The notes under the pieces: generated by a model
Seen by the model: the letters and a program-made list of their open reading frames with translations, nothing else
Told to the model about the DNA's origin: nothing
Databases searched by the model: none
In this document: positions 19,862-29,471 of the stretch, piece after piece
How positions within the stretch are numbered: position 1 is the stretch's first letter
Layout: every line of letters begins with the position of its first letter
Made by a program: the position numbers and the translations under genes
DNA from: a virus
Direction: 5' to 3' (one strand)
DNA: 56,609 nt
Virus record (IMG/VR): IMGVR_UViG_3300028615_000096
Coordinates: 1-56,609 of that record

Positions 19862-20088
19862 GCCCCTACGGCATCATCGGCGGCCTGTTCCCCCGGTTCA
19901 GCCAGGGGGACGTGCGCGAGCTATACTTCCAGCTGACGTACAAGCAGCACGGCGGCTCGGGGCTCAACTGGACTCCAGCTGACGTGGACAATTGCGAAGT
20001 CGGCGAGGTACTTTGGCAGCTGGACCGCCTGAAGAAGCAGCGCGAGCAAGAGGCGCGCGCCATCGAGAAGGCGCACCGCAAGAAGTAG
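19777..20088 (+). CDS. Tail assembly chaperone extension (T-like, made by -1 frameshift)
   Basis: The -1 frame after the slippery site encodes 103 residues with Gln/Glu-rich helices ([17 protein letters not shown]), a conserved-looking [20 protein letters not shown] segment and a basic C-terminal helix. Joined to the first 230 residues it gives a protein of 333 residues. No good independent start is near the junction, so the frameshift product is the likely form. It should recruit tube subunits to the tape measure, as in phage G/GT pairs. Confidence 0.78.
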   Translation, partial: FGGVLRTPYQGQEELRRAQEEAPEEAPVGPYGIIGGLFPRFSQGDVRELYFQLTYKQHGGSGLNWTPADVDNCEVGEVLWQLDRLKKQREQEARAIEKAHRKK

Positions 20089-20104
20089 TAGGACATCCAC
20101 CCAC

Positions 20105-22720
20105 ATGGCCCTGAACTTCGGCATCGGCTTCGTCATCCGGGCAACGGACCTTGCCTCGGGTGTCCTGCGCCGCGTGACCCGGGGGTTTGGCGCCCTGGGC
20201 GGCTCCGCGCAGCAAGCCAGCGGCGTCGTCGCGGCCGCCGTGGGTCTGATGGGCACCGGCATCGGCGCGCTCACCATCGGGCTGAAGGGCCTCCGCGCGG
20301 CCTTCGGCGCCGCCGTGGAGGCGGGCGAGTTCTCCCAAACAGTCCAATTCTTGGGAGCAATTACGGACAGAACCGGGGAGGCCCTAGGAGAGTTGCGCCA
20401 ACGTGCCGTTGACGCCTCTCTGGCCACCCAATTCAGTCCCACGGAGGCGATCCAGGGCCTCAAGCGGCTGGTCACCGGCGGCTTGAACGCGGCCAAGTCC
20501 ATGGACGCGCTGCAGTCCTCCTTGAACCTCGCAACCATCGGAAACATCTCCGTGGCCAGCGCGTCCACGGCCCTCATCACCGGCCTCAACGCCTTTGGTC
20601 GGGAGGGCCTCTCGGCTGAGCAGATCACCGACCGCTTCGCCAACATCATGGCGAAGACGAACTTCCAGGCCACGGACTTCGAAGCTGGCCTCGCCGTCGC
20701 CGCCGGCACCATGTCCGGGTTCAACCAGACCCTGGACACCACGCTGGTCTCCCTCGGCATGATGCGCAACGCCGGCTTCGTCGCGTCGCGCGCAGCCACC
20801 GCCGTGCGTGAGGCCACGCGCCGCATGGCCGGTAACCAGTCCGTGATGAACCGCCTCACGGAGATGCAGATCGAGCTGTTCGAAGAGGACGGCAAGACCA
20901 TGCGTCAGTTGCCGGACCTGATCTTCGACATCGAGAAGGCGTTCAAGAAGATGACCCCGGCTCAGGCCCAGGTCGCCAAGATGCACATCTTCGGCGCCCG
21001 CGGTGTGGCGGCCTTCAACGTCATGACGCAACAGCAGATCGAGGTCATGCAGGACGGCCAGAAGGTCATGCTGCAGGGCGCGGACGCGGTGCGTCACCTG
21101 ATGCAGACGCAGCTGGAATCCGCCGGCCAAGCGCAGAAAATCCAGGACCGCATCCTCGACACCTTCGAAGGTCAGCGGCGCCTGATCCAGGGTATCGTCC
21201 AGGGCTTCCGCACGGAGCTGGGTGAGGGCCTGGCGCGCTTCCTGAAGCCCGCGGCCAAGCTGGTGAAGGAGTTTGCCGAGGCCGTGGTGCGTGTGATCGG
21301 CGCGTTGCCGCCGCAGGTCAAGAGCGCGGCCGTGGGCCTCTTCGTGCTGGGCTCCGCCATCTTGGCTGTGGCCGGCGCCATGAGCATCTTCGCCGCCATC
21401 GCCGCCATCTCCCTGCCCTTCATGGGTGTGATTTTGCCGCTGGTGGCCGGCATCACGGTGGCCTTCGTCGCCATGCTCCACGCGGCGGTGGCGCTGGCCG
21501 CGGGCGTGGGCCTGCTGGTTGCCCGCTTCTCCAACTTCACGTCTGTGGCCCAGTTCACGGAGACGCTGAGCCGCAAGGCCGGCCTCCTCTTCGACACCCT
21601 CAAGCAGCTGTTCACGCTGGGCGGTGTGAAGCTGGAGCTGATGCAGGAGTTGAAGCGGGCGGGTAACGAGGGCGTGCTACCACTGGCCGTCAAGATCTTT
21701 GGTCTGGTGGAGCGGCTCAAGGACTTCTTTGGTGCACTGATCGGCGTGTTCAAGGGTGCAGCGAAGCACGCGCGGATGTCCGGAATCATCGACCAGCTCG
21801 GTAAGAGCTTCAGCACGGTGGCCGAGATCATCGGGTTCTTCACGGAAGAGAGCAATGACAGTTTGACTAACGTGCAGGCGTGGAAAGTCGCAGGCATGCG
21901 GGTGGGTATCACTTTGGCACGGATGGGCCTCGCGGCGCTGGAGGTGATCCTCCGGATCAAGCAGCTCTCGGACGGCTTCATGAGCGTCTTCGGGCCTGCC
22001 GTCATGATCGTGGTGGACGCGATCAACTTGCTGGTGCGCGGGCTGCTCTGGGTGGCATCGATCTTCACGGGCGGGCTGAGCAACGACGTCGACTTCCATG
22101 CGCAGCGCTGGCAGTTCTTGGGGAAGGTGCTGGGCGCCTTCGCCGCCATCAAGCTGTTCGGCGTGATCGCGGGTTTCGGCCTGGTGAAGGGCATCATCAG
22201 CAAGGTGGCGCTCACCTGGTTGCCCTTCCTGCTCGGCAAGGTGGTGGCGCTGACGCGCGGCATCGGCCTGCTGTCTCTGGTGACCAGCGCGGCCGCGCTG
22301 CCCTTCTTGGCCGTCGCCGCCGCCATTGCTGCAGTGGCCTTTGCCATCCAGCAGGTGATGCAGGCGCTGGACGACCCCAACCAGACGGTTGCGGCCAAGC
22401 TCTTTGGGCTGGGTGAGACTGAGATCGGTGGAGAGTTGGCCGGCGGTGGGCGCCGTGCTGCAGGCCGCGGCATTGGGGCGGGCCTGGAGAAGACCGAGGC
22501 AGATGGAACGGTCACGTCTGCGCGGGAAGCGGCAGCCGCGGGCGCAGGCGGCCCCAACGTGGCTGCTTTGGACGAGGACCAGCTGGGTCAGTTCATGGAG
22601 CTGCTCAGGGCCAATCAGCAGTCCGATGATCGCAGGGGCCGCGACCTGAAGAACACCCTGGAGCGCGTAGTTGCAGCACCCGCCGCCTCCGGCATCTTCG
22701 ACAACCCGGAGCCCTTCTGA
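20105..22720 (+). CDS. Tail tape measure protein
   Basis: An 871-residue protein, the longest helical protein of the tail set. Residues ~75-290 have the TP901-type tape measure core ([44 protein letters not shown]). Residues ~405-475 are hydrophobic helices that could insert into the host membrane, and a second hydrophobic region lies at ~690-760. The tail is Gly/Ala-rich. Position after the frameshifted chaperones and before hub genes is the classic arrangement. Its length suggests a medium-length tail. Confidence 0.88.
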   Translation: MALNFGIGFVIRATDLASGVLRRVTRGFGALGGSAQQASGVVAAAVGLMGTGIGALTIGLKGLRAAFGAAVEAGEFSQTVQFLGAITDRTGEALGELRQRAVDASLATQFSPTEAIQGLKRLVTGGLNAAKSMDALQSSLNLATIGNISVASASTALITGLNAFGREGLSAEQITDRFANIMAKTNFQATDFEAGLAVAAGTMSGFNQTLDTTLVSLGMMRNAGFVASRAATAVREATRRMAGNQSVMNRLTEMQIELFEEDGKTMRQLPDLIFDIEKAFKKMTPAQAQVAKMHIFGARGVAAFNVMTQQQIEVMQDGQKVMLQGADAVRHLMQTQLESAGQAQKIQDRILDTFEGQRRLIQGIVQGFRTELGEGLARFLKPAAKLVKEFAEAVVRVIGALPPQVKSAAVGLFVLGSAILAVAGAMSIFAAIAAISLPFMGVILPLVAGITVAFVAMLHAAVALAAGVGLLVARFSNFTSVAQFTETLSRKAGLLFDTLKQLFTLGGVKLELMQELKRAGNEGVLPLAVKIFGLVERLKDFFGALIGVFKGAAKHARMSGIIDQLGKSFSTVAEIIGFFTEESNDSLTNVQAWKVAGMRVGITLARMGLAALEVILRIKQLSDGFMSVFGPAVMIVVDAINLLVRGLLWVASIFTGGLSNDVDFHAQRWQFLGKVLGAFAAIKLFGVIAGFGLVKGIISKVALTWLPFLLGKVVALTRGIGLLSLVTSAAALPFLAVAAAIAAVAFAIQQVMQALDDPNQTVAAKLFGLGETEIGGELAGGGRRAAGRGIGAGLEKTEADGTVTSAREAAAAGAGGPNVAALDEDQLGQFMELLRANQQSDDRRGRDLKNTLERVVAAPAASGIFDNPEPF

Positions 22721-23379
22721 TGTCGCTGACTGAGAACGCCATGGCGCCGCGCCCGCCGCGCCTCACCATCGTCAACCTGGACAACCTCCAAACGTTGGAG
22801 GCACAGTTCAACCCGTCGAAGCTCACTGAGCAGTTTGCCGCCAACTGGACGCGCCTCAACGTACCTGGTCTGGGCTACCAGCCGTTGCAGTTCCAGAACA
22901 GCGACAACGCCAAGCTCACCTTCGAGCTGTTCCTCACCACGGCCAGCATCGAGGGGTGGGGCAGCGTGGGCGGTGGTGCGGAACAGACCCCGCCGCAGCT
23001 GGCCCGGCGCCTCCTGGCCTCGTGGACCAAGCCGCGGCAGGTGTCCAACGACATCATCGGCGGCAGCCCGCCTCCGCTGCGGGTGGTGTGGCCTCAGATC
23101 ATCTCCTTCGACTGCGTGCTGCTGCGCGTGGAGCTGGACCACAAGGCGTTCGACCTGCCTGGCAACCTGGGCATTGCGCGCTCCACCGCCCGCATCGAAC
23201 TGGAGGAGATCAGCGACGTGCAGATCACCATGGACTCCTACTTGGATGACGAGTCCCGGTGGGGCGGGTTCAGCCGCGACGTGCTGGACGCGGTGGACGC
23301 TGCGATCGATTCCGTGCGCGTGGGTGATGAATCCTCGTTGTTCTCCGGGCCCTTCATCCCGCCGGACCCCACGAGGTAA
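22720..23379 (+). CDS. Tube-initiator / hub-associated protein (CIS tube-like)
   Basis: A 219-residue protein starting at TGATG after the tape measure. LEAQFNPSKLTEQ (27-39) is the hallmark opening of tube-initiator proteins of contractile injection systems and many phages, followed by strand-rich sequence with FELFLTT. It would join the hub to the first tube ring. The next gene is LysM/gp53-like, the usual neighbour. Confidence 0.65.
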   Translation: MSLTENAMAPRPPRLTIVNLDNLQTLEAQFNPSKLTEQFAANWTRLNVPGLGYQPLQFQNSDNAKLTFELFLTTASIEGWGSVGGGAEQTPPQLARRLLASWTKPRQVSNDIIGGSPPPLRVVWPQIISFDCVLLRVELDHKAFDLPGNLGIARSTARIELEEISDVQITMDSYLDDESRWGGFSRDVLDAVDAAIDSVRVGDESSLFSGPFIPPDPTR

Positions 23380-23382
23380 GCC

Positions 23383-23727
23383 ATGCCGCCGCGCCAGTAT
23401 TCACGCCACAGCTTCACCACGGGTCGCAGCAACAGCGCAGAGCAGACGTACATCGACGATCGGATCCCGTACCGCTTCCGTGCGCTCACCGACAACAAGC
23501 AGTACGCGGTTCAGGAGGGCGACAGCTTGTACGCCCTGGCCGCGCGCTACTTCTCCCCGTTGCCCCGGCCGGCGGGCCTCTGGTGGGTGCTTGCTGACTT
23601 CCAGCCGCAACCCATCCACGATCCCACCATCCAGCTCTTGCCTGGCAGCGTATTGGTCATCCCGTCAGTCCGCACCGTCACAGAGTTGATCCTTGGTGAG
23701 GAGCGGCGGGAGGATACGATCTTGTGA
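23383..23727 (+). CDS. Baseplate protein with LysM-like domain (gp53-like)
   Basis: A 114-residue protein. YAVQEGDSLYALAARYF (46-62), WWVLADFQPQPIHDP and LLPGSVLVIPS reproduce the LysM pattern, which in baseplates is a structural joint rather than peptidoglycan binder. Its stop overlaps the GTG start of the hub gene, and it sits between tube initiator and hub, the standard place. Confidence 0.72.
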   Translation: MPPRQYSRHSFTTGRSNSAEQTYIDDRIPYRFRALTDNKQYAVQEGDSLYALAARYFSPLPRPAGLWWVLADFQPQPIHDPTIQLLPGSVLVIPSVRTVTELILGEERREDTIL

Positions 23728-25100
23728 GCGACGTCCGCACGCCGATCTTCTACGTCCAGCGCGTGGACAAGGGCAAGACCGCGCGTCTGGACCTGACCAA
23801 CCGCGTCACCGCGTTCGAGTACACGGACAGTGAGCGCAAGCCGGACATGCTGCGCTTGACGGTGGACAACCACGACCTCAGCAACTGGGACGACCCCGTG
23901 TGGGAGCGCGGCACCATCTTGGAGATCCGCTGGGGCTACCCGGACCGGCTGACTCCGGCGCGCCGCGTGGTCATCAAGAGCGTGAAGGGCTTCACGCAGC
24001 TCGAAATCGAAGCCCGTGGGCTGGAGGTCGTGGCGGGCGCGGAGCACAAGAGCCGCGTGTTCCGCAACATGACGCGCGCACAGGTGGTCGACCAGCTTGC
24101 GCGGGAGATCGGTTTCGACAGAGACCAGGACCTCCACATCGAGAACACGGAGAAGGTGTACGAGGAGATCGTACAGGCCCGGCTTACGGACGCGCAGTTC
24201 ATCAGCCGGCTGGCGCACCGCCAAGGCTTCGTCTGGTACGTGGACATCGACGGCTTCCACTGGCACCGGCGCGATCTCAACCAGAAGCCCAACCGCGTGT
24301 TCACCTGGTACAACGTGCCGCGCGGGCTGCCCGGAGAGATCCTCAACTTGAGGATCGAGAACGACGTCACGCGCAAGCCCGGCAGGGTGAAGTCCAGGGG
24401 CTACAACCCGGACGAGAAGGCTCCCGTAGGCGGAGAGGCCACAGACGGCACGGACCCGGAGCAAAAGACCCTCTCGCAGGGCCTGGCCCTCATCGACGCC
24501 AAGACGTTGGAGTTCAACCGCGTGCGTGCCAGCGGGGTGGGCACGGACGGTGAGGTGAAGACGCGCCTGTGCACGGAGGAGACGAACGAGGGGTGTCAGG
24601 AAGACGCACAAGCCAGCCACCGGCGCTTTCAGGAAGTCGCTGTGAAGCTCGTCGGTGACGTGGTGGGCGATCCTCTGCTGCTGGCCAAGACCGTGTTCGA
24701 GTTGCAGAACGCAGGCAAGCGCATCAGCCAGCGCTACTACATTTCCGAGCTGGTACACCGGCTGGACAGCGGCACCGTGTTCGTGTGCAGTCTGCGCGCG
24801 GTCAGCGACGGGTGGGGCGGGCGCAACACGAACAGTAAGGTTGCGCAGGGTCTCGTGCTACTGGAGCCGTTGCAGAAGAAGGAGGGCAAGAAGAACACCG
24901 AACCCACTGATGAAGAGAAGGCGGCACAGGCCAGCTTGCCAGACCGGGGCGCGCCGTTGGATGCTGTGGCCAAGGTGAACGCAGATACCCTGGAGTTCGA
25001 CACCGTGTGGGTGGACGGCCAGGGCCGGCGCGATCCTACTGCGAACCAGAGCGTGCCCCAGCCGCTCGCGAGCCTCCCGGAAGACGTAGGTAACTCGTGA
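23724..25100 (+). CDS. Baseplate hub protein (gpD / gp27-like)
   Basis: A 458-residue protein with a GTG start overlapping the previous stop. It contains FEYTDSERKPDMLRLTVDN, LEIRWGYPD, and LTDAQFISRLAHRQGFVWYV (the hub-domain core shared by gpD and VgrG). The C-terminal ~70 residues are Lys/Glu-rich and look flexible. The hub trimer would hold the spike encoded next. Confidence 0.82.
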   Translation: MSDVRTPIFYVQRVDKGKTARLDLTNRVTAFEYTDSERKPDMLRLTVDNHDLSNWDDPVWERGTILEIRWGYPDRLTPARRVVIKSVKGFTQLEIEARGLEVVAGAEHKSRVFRNMTRAQVVDQLAREIGFDRDQDLHIENTEKVYEEIVQARLTDAQFISRLAHRQGFVWYVDIDGFHWHRRDLNQKPNRVFTWYNVPRGLPGEILNLRIENDVTRKPGRVKSRGYNPDEKAPVGGEATDGTDPEQKTLSQGLALIDAKTLEFNRVRASGVGTDGEVKTRLCTEETNEGCQEDAQASHRRFQEVAVKLVGDVVGDPLLLAKTVFELQNAGKRISQRYYISELVHRLDSGTVFVCSLRAVSDGWGGRNTNSKVAQGLVLLEPLQKKEGKKNTEPTDEEKAAQASLPDRGAPLDAVAKVNADTLEFDTVWVDGQGRRDPTANQSVPQPLASLPEDVGNS

Positions 25101-25738
25101 CAGCCAGCCCGGAACAGACCCCAGACCCGCAGTTCCTAGCCCTTTACGAGGGGCGTGTGCTGGACAACGCAGACCCCAAGGGACAGGGCCGCATCCGCGC
25201 GATCATTCCCGGGATCTTCGAGGAGGACAGCCCGTGGATGTACCCCATCGGCTCGCCCGGCGGGGGTCAGACGGAGCTGGGGTTCTTCTTCCCGCCCCGC
25301 GTGGGCGCCAACGTGGCCGTCTTCTTCAAGGGTGGCGACACGGACTACCCACGCTACCTCATCGGCACCTGGGCCTACCCCAGCGGAGTCACGGACATCC
25401 CCCGCTTCGCTCGCTTCGACCCACAGGACGACACCACGCCGATCACGGACGAGGAGCGCTACCTGGTCAACGGCATCGAGACGGAGCGCTGGCAGATCAT
25501 CATGGACAACCGGGACGGCAGGCAGAGCCTGATCATCCGGGACAAGAACGGGCTGCCCGACCCCAACAACGAAGGCGGGTTCATCCGGGACGAGATCGAG
25601 ATCGACGGGGCCAACCGTGGAATCCGGATCCAGGCCGTGGCAGGCTTGTCCATCAAGTGCGTGGGCTCGATCAGCATCGACGCCCCTAACATCCGCATCA
25701 ACGGACGCCGTGTAGAGAACTCGTCGAGGACCATTTGA
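25097..25738 (+). CDS. Baseplate spike protein with OB-fold (gpV / gp5-like)
   Basis: A 213-residue protein, GTG start overlapping the hub stop. The N-terminal half (YEGRVLDNADPKGQGRIRAI, FPPRVGANVAVFF, YPRYLIGTW) is the OB-fold of spike proteins. The C-terminal half has short repeated strands (EIEIDGANRGIRIQA, INGRR) that would form a triple-stranded needle. No lysozyme domain is present. It would puncture the outer membrane. Confidence 0.8.
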   Translation: MTASPEQTPDPQFLALYEGRVLDNADPKGQGRIRAIIPGIFEEDSPWMYPIGSPGGGQTELGFFFPPRVGANVAVFFKGGDTDYPRYLIGTWAYPSGVTDIPRFARFDPQDDTTPITDEERYLVNGIETERWQIIMDNRDGRQSLIIRDKNGLPDPNNEGGFIRDEIEIDGANRGIRIQAVAGLSIKCVGSISIDAPNIRINGRRVENSSRTI

Positions 25739-26475
25739 CCCTGCCTGCCGTAGAGACGCTGTGCGATGCCCTGGACCTGGCGGTCCAGGACCTGTGCATC
25801 ACATTGCCGGGCGGGACCAGCGTGTGCGCCACGCCGGAGCTGCAGACGCCCAACCTCTTCGGACTCGCCAAGACCGGTCTTGGCCAGGCGAACGCGGCGC
25901 TGGCGCCCTTCCAGCCGGTCTTCGACATCATCGAGACCATCAACGCAGTGCTGGACTGCATTCAGGCCATCCCGGACGCCATCGCGTCGGTGCCTCCAGA
26001 TCCCACCGGTTTGGTGGAGTGTGTGCCCAACCTGATCGAGAAGGTGCAGGCGCTGCTGAAGTACATCCCGCAGTTGGCCGTGCCTCAGCTGATCAAGGAC
26101 ATCTTGGGCGCCATCATCGCGCTGCTGCAGGGCATCGTGCAGGAGCTGGCGGCCATTCAGCAGCTGGAGCAGCAAATCCTGGCGGCGAGCGAGTTGGCGG
26201 AGCAGGCGCCCGGACTCTTGGCTGCGCTGGACTGCGCGGGCACCTCCCTCGACAACCAGATCGGCAACCTGGCGCGTGCGATCGGCAGCTTCAACATCCT
26301 GATCGACCTGTTGAACCTGCTGGGCGGCCTGGTAGGGCTCCCGGAGATCCCCTCCTTCGACGGCGGCCTGGGTGACGCCATCCAGCCGGCCATCGACGTG
26401 CTGAACGACGTTATCGATGTGCTGAAGCAACTACGGGACCTCATTCCGGGGTCCGACAACATTCCAGGACTCTGA
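25735..26475 (+). CDS. Hydrophobic helical tail protein, unknown
   Basis: A 246-residue protein with a TTG start overlapping the spike stop. It is Leu/Ile/Pro-rich and mostly amphipathic helix, with four Cys in the first half and repeated IPxxI/LLxxL patterns. It is not clearly transmembrane. Location between the spike and fibre genes suggests a baseplate or tail-tip component, or a host-membrane-active protein delivered with the spike. Confidence 0.5.
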   Translation: MTLPAVETLCDALDLAVQDLCITLPGGTSVCATPELQTPNLFGLAKTGLGQANAALAPFQPVFDIIETINAVLDCIQAIPDAIASVPPDPTGLVECVPNLIEKVQALLKYIPQLAVPQLIKDILGAIIALLQGIVQELAAIQQLEQQILAASELAEQAPGLLAALDCAGTSLDNQIGNLARAIGSFNILIDLLNLLGGLVGLPEIPSFDGGLGDAIQPAIDVLNDVIDVLKQLRDLIPGSDNIPGL

Positions 26476-26476
26476 T

Positions 26477-26923
26477 ATGGCAGACGAAGAAGCGGGGAAG
26501 ACAGAGATCGAGGGCATCGACGCGCCCAAAGAACTGCGCCTCGCGCGGTCGCGCGCGCAGGTGAACTACTTCTGGGCCAAGACCATGTACGACGCCGTGG
26601 GGCGTTGCCGCGGGCTGCTCGACAAGCAGTTCGAGGAGTTGGGCGAGGCGGAGTTCGAGGGCAAGTGCACGGCGGAGCAGGCGGAGTACGCGCGCGAACA
26701 CTTGCGCAAGGCTGCGGACAGGTTCGAGGAGCTGGCCGCGGATTTGAAGGAGAAGGCCGAGCTGATGAACAAGCAGCTGGAGGCTGTGGGCCGCCTTCAC
26801 GTTGCCATGGACAAGTTGTCCGAGCTGAGCAACGGCGGCGATCCCATGGGCGGTCTGGCCGCTTTGGCGCAGCGCATCGCTGCCGCGCAGCAACAGCAGG
26901 ACGGCGAGCAGCCTCCCAGCTAG
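26477..26923 (+). CDS. Coiled-coil tail-region protein
   Basis: A 148-residue, highly charged protein. From residue ~15 to ~115 it is continuous helix with heptad-like Leu/Ala spacing (RKAADRFEELAADLKEKAEL), ending in a Gln-rich tail. It starts 1 nt after the previous gene. Probably a small assembly or structural helper; no family recognised. Confidence 0.55.
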   Translation: MADEEAGKTEIEGIDAPKELRLARSRAQVNYFWAKTMYDAVGRCRGLLDKQFEELGEAEFEGKCTAEQAEYAREHLRKAADRFEELAADLKEKAELMNKQLEAVGRLHVAMDKLSELSNGGDPMGGLAALAQRIAAAQQQQDGEQPPS

Positions 26924-26931
26924 TTCGCTTC

Positions 26932-26960
26932 TTGAGGGGCCAGGGCAGGTGCGATAGGCT
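26932..26960 (+). promoter_or_regulatory. Candidate sigma-70-type promoter
   Basis: TTGAGG (26932-26937) and TAGGCT (26955-26960) are 17 nt apart in a 72-nt gap before the adhesin gene at 26996, one of the few real gaps in the tail operon. Pattern recognition only. Confidence 0.4.
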
Positions 26961-26995
26961 GTAGGCGCTGCGTTTCTGTGCGGCGGTGACCTACA

Positions 26996-28045
26996 ATGGC
27001 GCTACTGTTCTTCGACCCCCTCGATCATTACGCCTCCAACACGGATCTGACGCGTGGCGGCTGGGGTGGCACCGAGACCCCGTCTACGAGCGGCGGGCGG
27101 TTCGGCGGCGGGCACATCCCCATGAGCGGGACCGGTACCGCCAGCATCAACTTCTCCGGATCTGGCACCACGTACTATCTGGCGTTTGCGTTCCGGCAGG
27201 ACACCACCCCCGGATCCACTGCCAGCAACGCGCAGATGGTGGCGTTCAGGCAGAGCAGTGGCGCCAACCTGATTTGCGAGGTACGCAAGACCGCCGCCTT
27301 GGGCTTCAACATCGAGAACGCGACCGGCTCCCAGGTCTTTGCGGGCGCAGCCGGCGCGTACCAGCTCAACACCTGGCACTGGGTCGAGGTGCGCCTGCTT
27401 GTGGACGGCGCCGCCGGACAACTCGAAATCCGTGTGGACGGCGTCCAGGTGGTCAACCTGACCAACCAGGACTTCGACGACGGTGCTGGCGACCTGGACC
27501 AGATCGAGTTTCAGAACGGAACCAACTCCGGCAACTCGCGTATCGACGACGTGGTGGTGTGGGATGGGTCTGCGGAGACGGACAGCCCGTTCGTGAACAA
27601 CTTCCTCGGTGACATGCGGCTCATCGCTGATGTGCCGGATGCGACGACGCAGGAGCAGTGGACGCGCGTGGGTGGCGGAGCGGCCAACCACGAGGCTGTG
27701 GACGACGCGCTGCCTGGCGCGAACGACGGAGACACCACGCACGTTGATGGCGGCGTCGGCGTCGTGTCTGACATCTACAGCTTCCCGGACCTGCCCGGTC
27801 CGGTGAATGCGATCCACGCGGTCGGCAGCATGGTCGAGTTGAAGAAGTCCGACGCCGGTGCTGTGGCGCAGAACGTCAACACCAAGATCACTAGCGGTGT
27901 AGCGCAGGCAACGTCCCCCAACTACACGCTGACCACGGACTACACCATGTTCCGCCACGTGGCGTACCATGATCCGAACACTTCCGCGGACTGGCTCAAG
28001 GCTGCTGCAGACGCGGTGGAGCTAGAGCTGGCTGCAGAGATCTAG
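26996..28045 (+). CDS. LamG/lectin-like adhesin
   Basis: A 349-residue protein. Residues ~1-200 resemble a concanavalin/LamG sandwich: YYLAFAFRQD, NTWHWVEVRLLVDG and IRVDGVQVVNLT are the usual strands, with a final IDDVVVWDG. Residues ~205-349 form a second strand-rich domain. Such proteins decorate phage tails or capsids and bind surface glycans. It starts a set of three adhesin genes placed between the spike and gp25 genes. Confidence 0.65.
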   Translation: MALLFFDPLDHYASNTDLTRGGWGGTETPSTSGGRFGGGHIPMSGTGTASINFSGSGTTYYLAFAFRQDTTPGSTASNAQMVAFRQSSGANLICEVRKTAALGFNIENATGSQVFAGAAGAYQLNTWHWVEVRLLVDGAAGQLEIRVDGVQVVNLTNQDFDDGAGDLDQIEFQNGTNSGNSRIDDVVVWDGSAETDSPFVNNFLGDMRLIADVPDATTQEQWTRVGGGAANHEAVDDALPGANDGDTTHVDGGVGVVSDIYSFPDLPGPVNAIHAVGSMVELKKSDAGAVAQNVNTKITSGVAQATSPNYTLTTDYTMFRHVAYHDPNTSADWLKAAADAVELELAAEI

Positions 28046-28058
28046 GCGGGGGTGACTT

Positions 28059-29471
28059 GTGGCCGAACCCCGCGGGACGCGTGTTTCGAGGGTCACGCTA
28101 GCTGACGCTGAGGCGCACCCACGTACCACGCGCGGTGCCCGCGTAGTCATCGCAGATCAGGCGTCCACGCCTATTGCTACGCGCTCCACCCGCGTCGTCT
28201 TCGTTCAGTTGGCGCCCGTGGTGCAGACGCGCTGGGTGCACCACAACCCGGCCAATTCGTACACGGATACCTTCTACTCAGTCCGCAAGTGCTCTCTCTG
28301 GGTGGTCACCGGAGAGGGTGGTGAGATCCAGACAACAGGCAGCACCCCGTCTTCGTTCACGAAGCGCAACACGGGCCTTGCGAACGACATTCTCAGCTCC
28401 GCGGTGTCCGGGGCCAACCCGCTGCACATCTTCTGCGGCGCCACTAGCGGGCGCTGGTTCCGCAGCCTGAACGGCGGACTGTCTTGGTCCAGTGGCACTT
28501 GGGGTGCAGGCTTTGCCGGTGCCATGCGCGGCGCTGTCTGGGCACCACAAGCCGGAGAGGGCCTGCACGTTGGCGACAGCGGGGAAGTGCAGTCGGCCGC
28601 TGACCTCTTGTTCTACACGCAGCAGCGCACGGCTACTGGTCAGAACCTGAACGCAGTGGACGCGGACGGTGTTGGTGGGCTGGTCGCCGTTGGCGATCTC
28701 GGGTCCTTGTACACGGCGCTGGAGGCCGATCTCACTACGTGGACGCTGCGCTCCTTGCCCGGCAGCCTCACGGACAACCTCACCGGCGTGGCCTACGCTG
28801 CTGCCTTGGACCGCTACGTGGTGGTTGGCGAAGGTGGTGTGGTTCTGACGTCCGACGACAAGGGGCTCACTTGGGATCTGCGGTCCCTGCCCGACGCGGT
28901 CACCACAGACCTTCACGACGTGCGTTGGTCTGCGTCTGCCTTCCAGTTCATTGCCGTGGGCGCCATGGGCGGCATCTACGTGTCCTTCGACGGCATCACC
29001 TGGGTGAAGGAAGAGCCAGACAACCTCTACCTCGGCACCTTCTACGGCTGCGGCATCGACGACACCAACCTCAACGCCATCATCGTGGGCTCGTCTGGCG
29101 AGATTCAGGTTGCCCCGCTGACCGTGCCTGCCGCGCCCACCGTTTCGAACTTCGACCCCCAGATCTCCATCCTCACCCCCACCCTGGGCGCGGGTGTGGG
29201 CACGTCGCGCTGGGACACGTTGCAGTTCGACGTGGTGAGCCAGATTGGCCTGATCACCGTGCTGAAGGTGGAGCTTGTACGATCGTCCGGGCTGGTGGAC
29301 CTGGTTTACGACCAGGCGTCTGGGTTCACCGACGAGTACGCGCTGGGGTCTGGTGTATCCAACATCTCAATGGGTAAGCATCTGGTTGTAGGCCGCCGCG
29401 AGGGGTGGCCGGAGACGCCCGTGCACCTGCGTCTCACGATTGAAGGTCCTTCACCGGCGGTGCTGGCATGA
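28059..29471 (+). CDS. Asp-box beta-propeller adhesin
   Basis: A 470-residue protein with a GTG start. Residues ~60-355 contain repeated blades with Asp-box (BNR-like) motifs at 136-143 (SLNGGLSW), 265-272 (SDDKGLTW) and 309-315 (SFDGITW), as in sialidase-type propellers. No complete set of sialidase catalytic arginines is apparent, so a binding role is more likely. Residues ~370-466 are a module that is duplicated in the next gene. Its stop overlaps the next start. Confidence 0.65.
   Translation: MAEPRGTRVSRVTLADAEAHPRTTRGARVVIADQASTPIATRSTRVVFVQLAPVVQTRWVHHNPANSYTDTFYSVRKCSLWVVTGEGGEIQTTGSTPSSFTKRNTGLANDILSSAVSGANPLHIFCGATSGRWFRSLNGGLSWSSGTWGAGFAGAMRGAVWAPQAGEGLHVGDSGEVQSAADLLFYTQQRTATGQNLNAVDADGVGGLVAVGDLGSLYTALEADLTTWTLRSLPGSLTDNLTGVAYAAALDRYVVVGEGGVVLTSDDKGLTWDLRSLPDAVTTDLHDVRWSASAFQFIAVGAMGGIYVSFDGITWVKEEPDNLYLGTFYGCGIDDTNLNAIIVGSSGEIQVAPLTVPAAPTVSNFDPQISILTPTLGAGVGTSRWDTLQFDVVSQIGLITVLKVELVRSSGLVDLVYDQASGFTDEYALGSGVSNISMGKHLVVGRREGWPETPVHLRLTIEGPSPAVLA

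Noticed and set aside
28059-29471. Active sialidase
   Set aside because: Asp boxes are present but a catalytic Arg triad, Tyr and Glu set could not be assigned.
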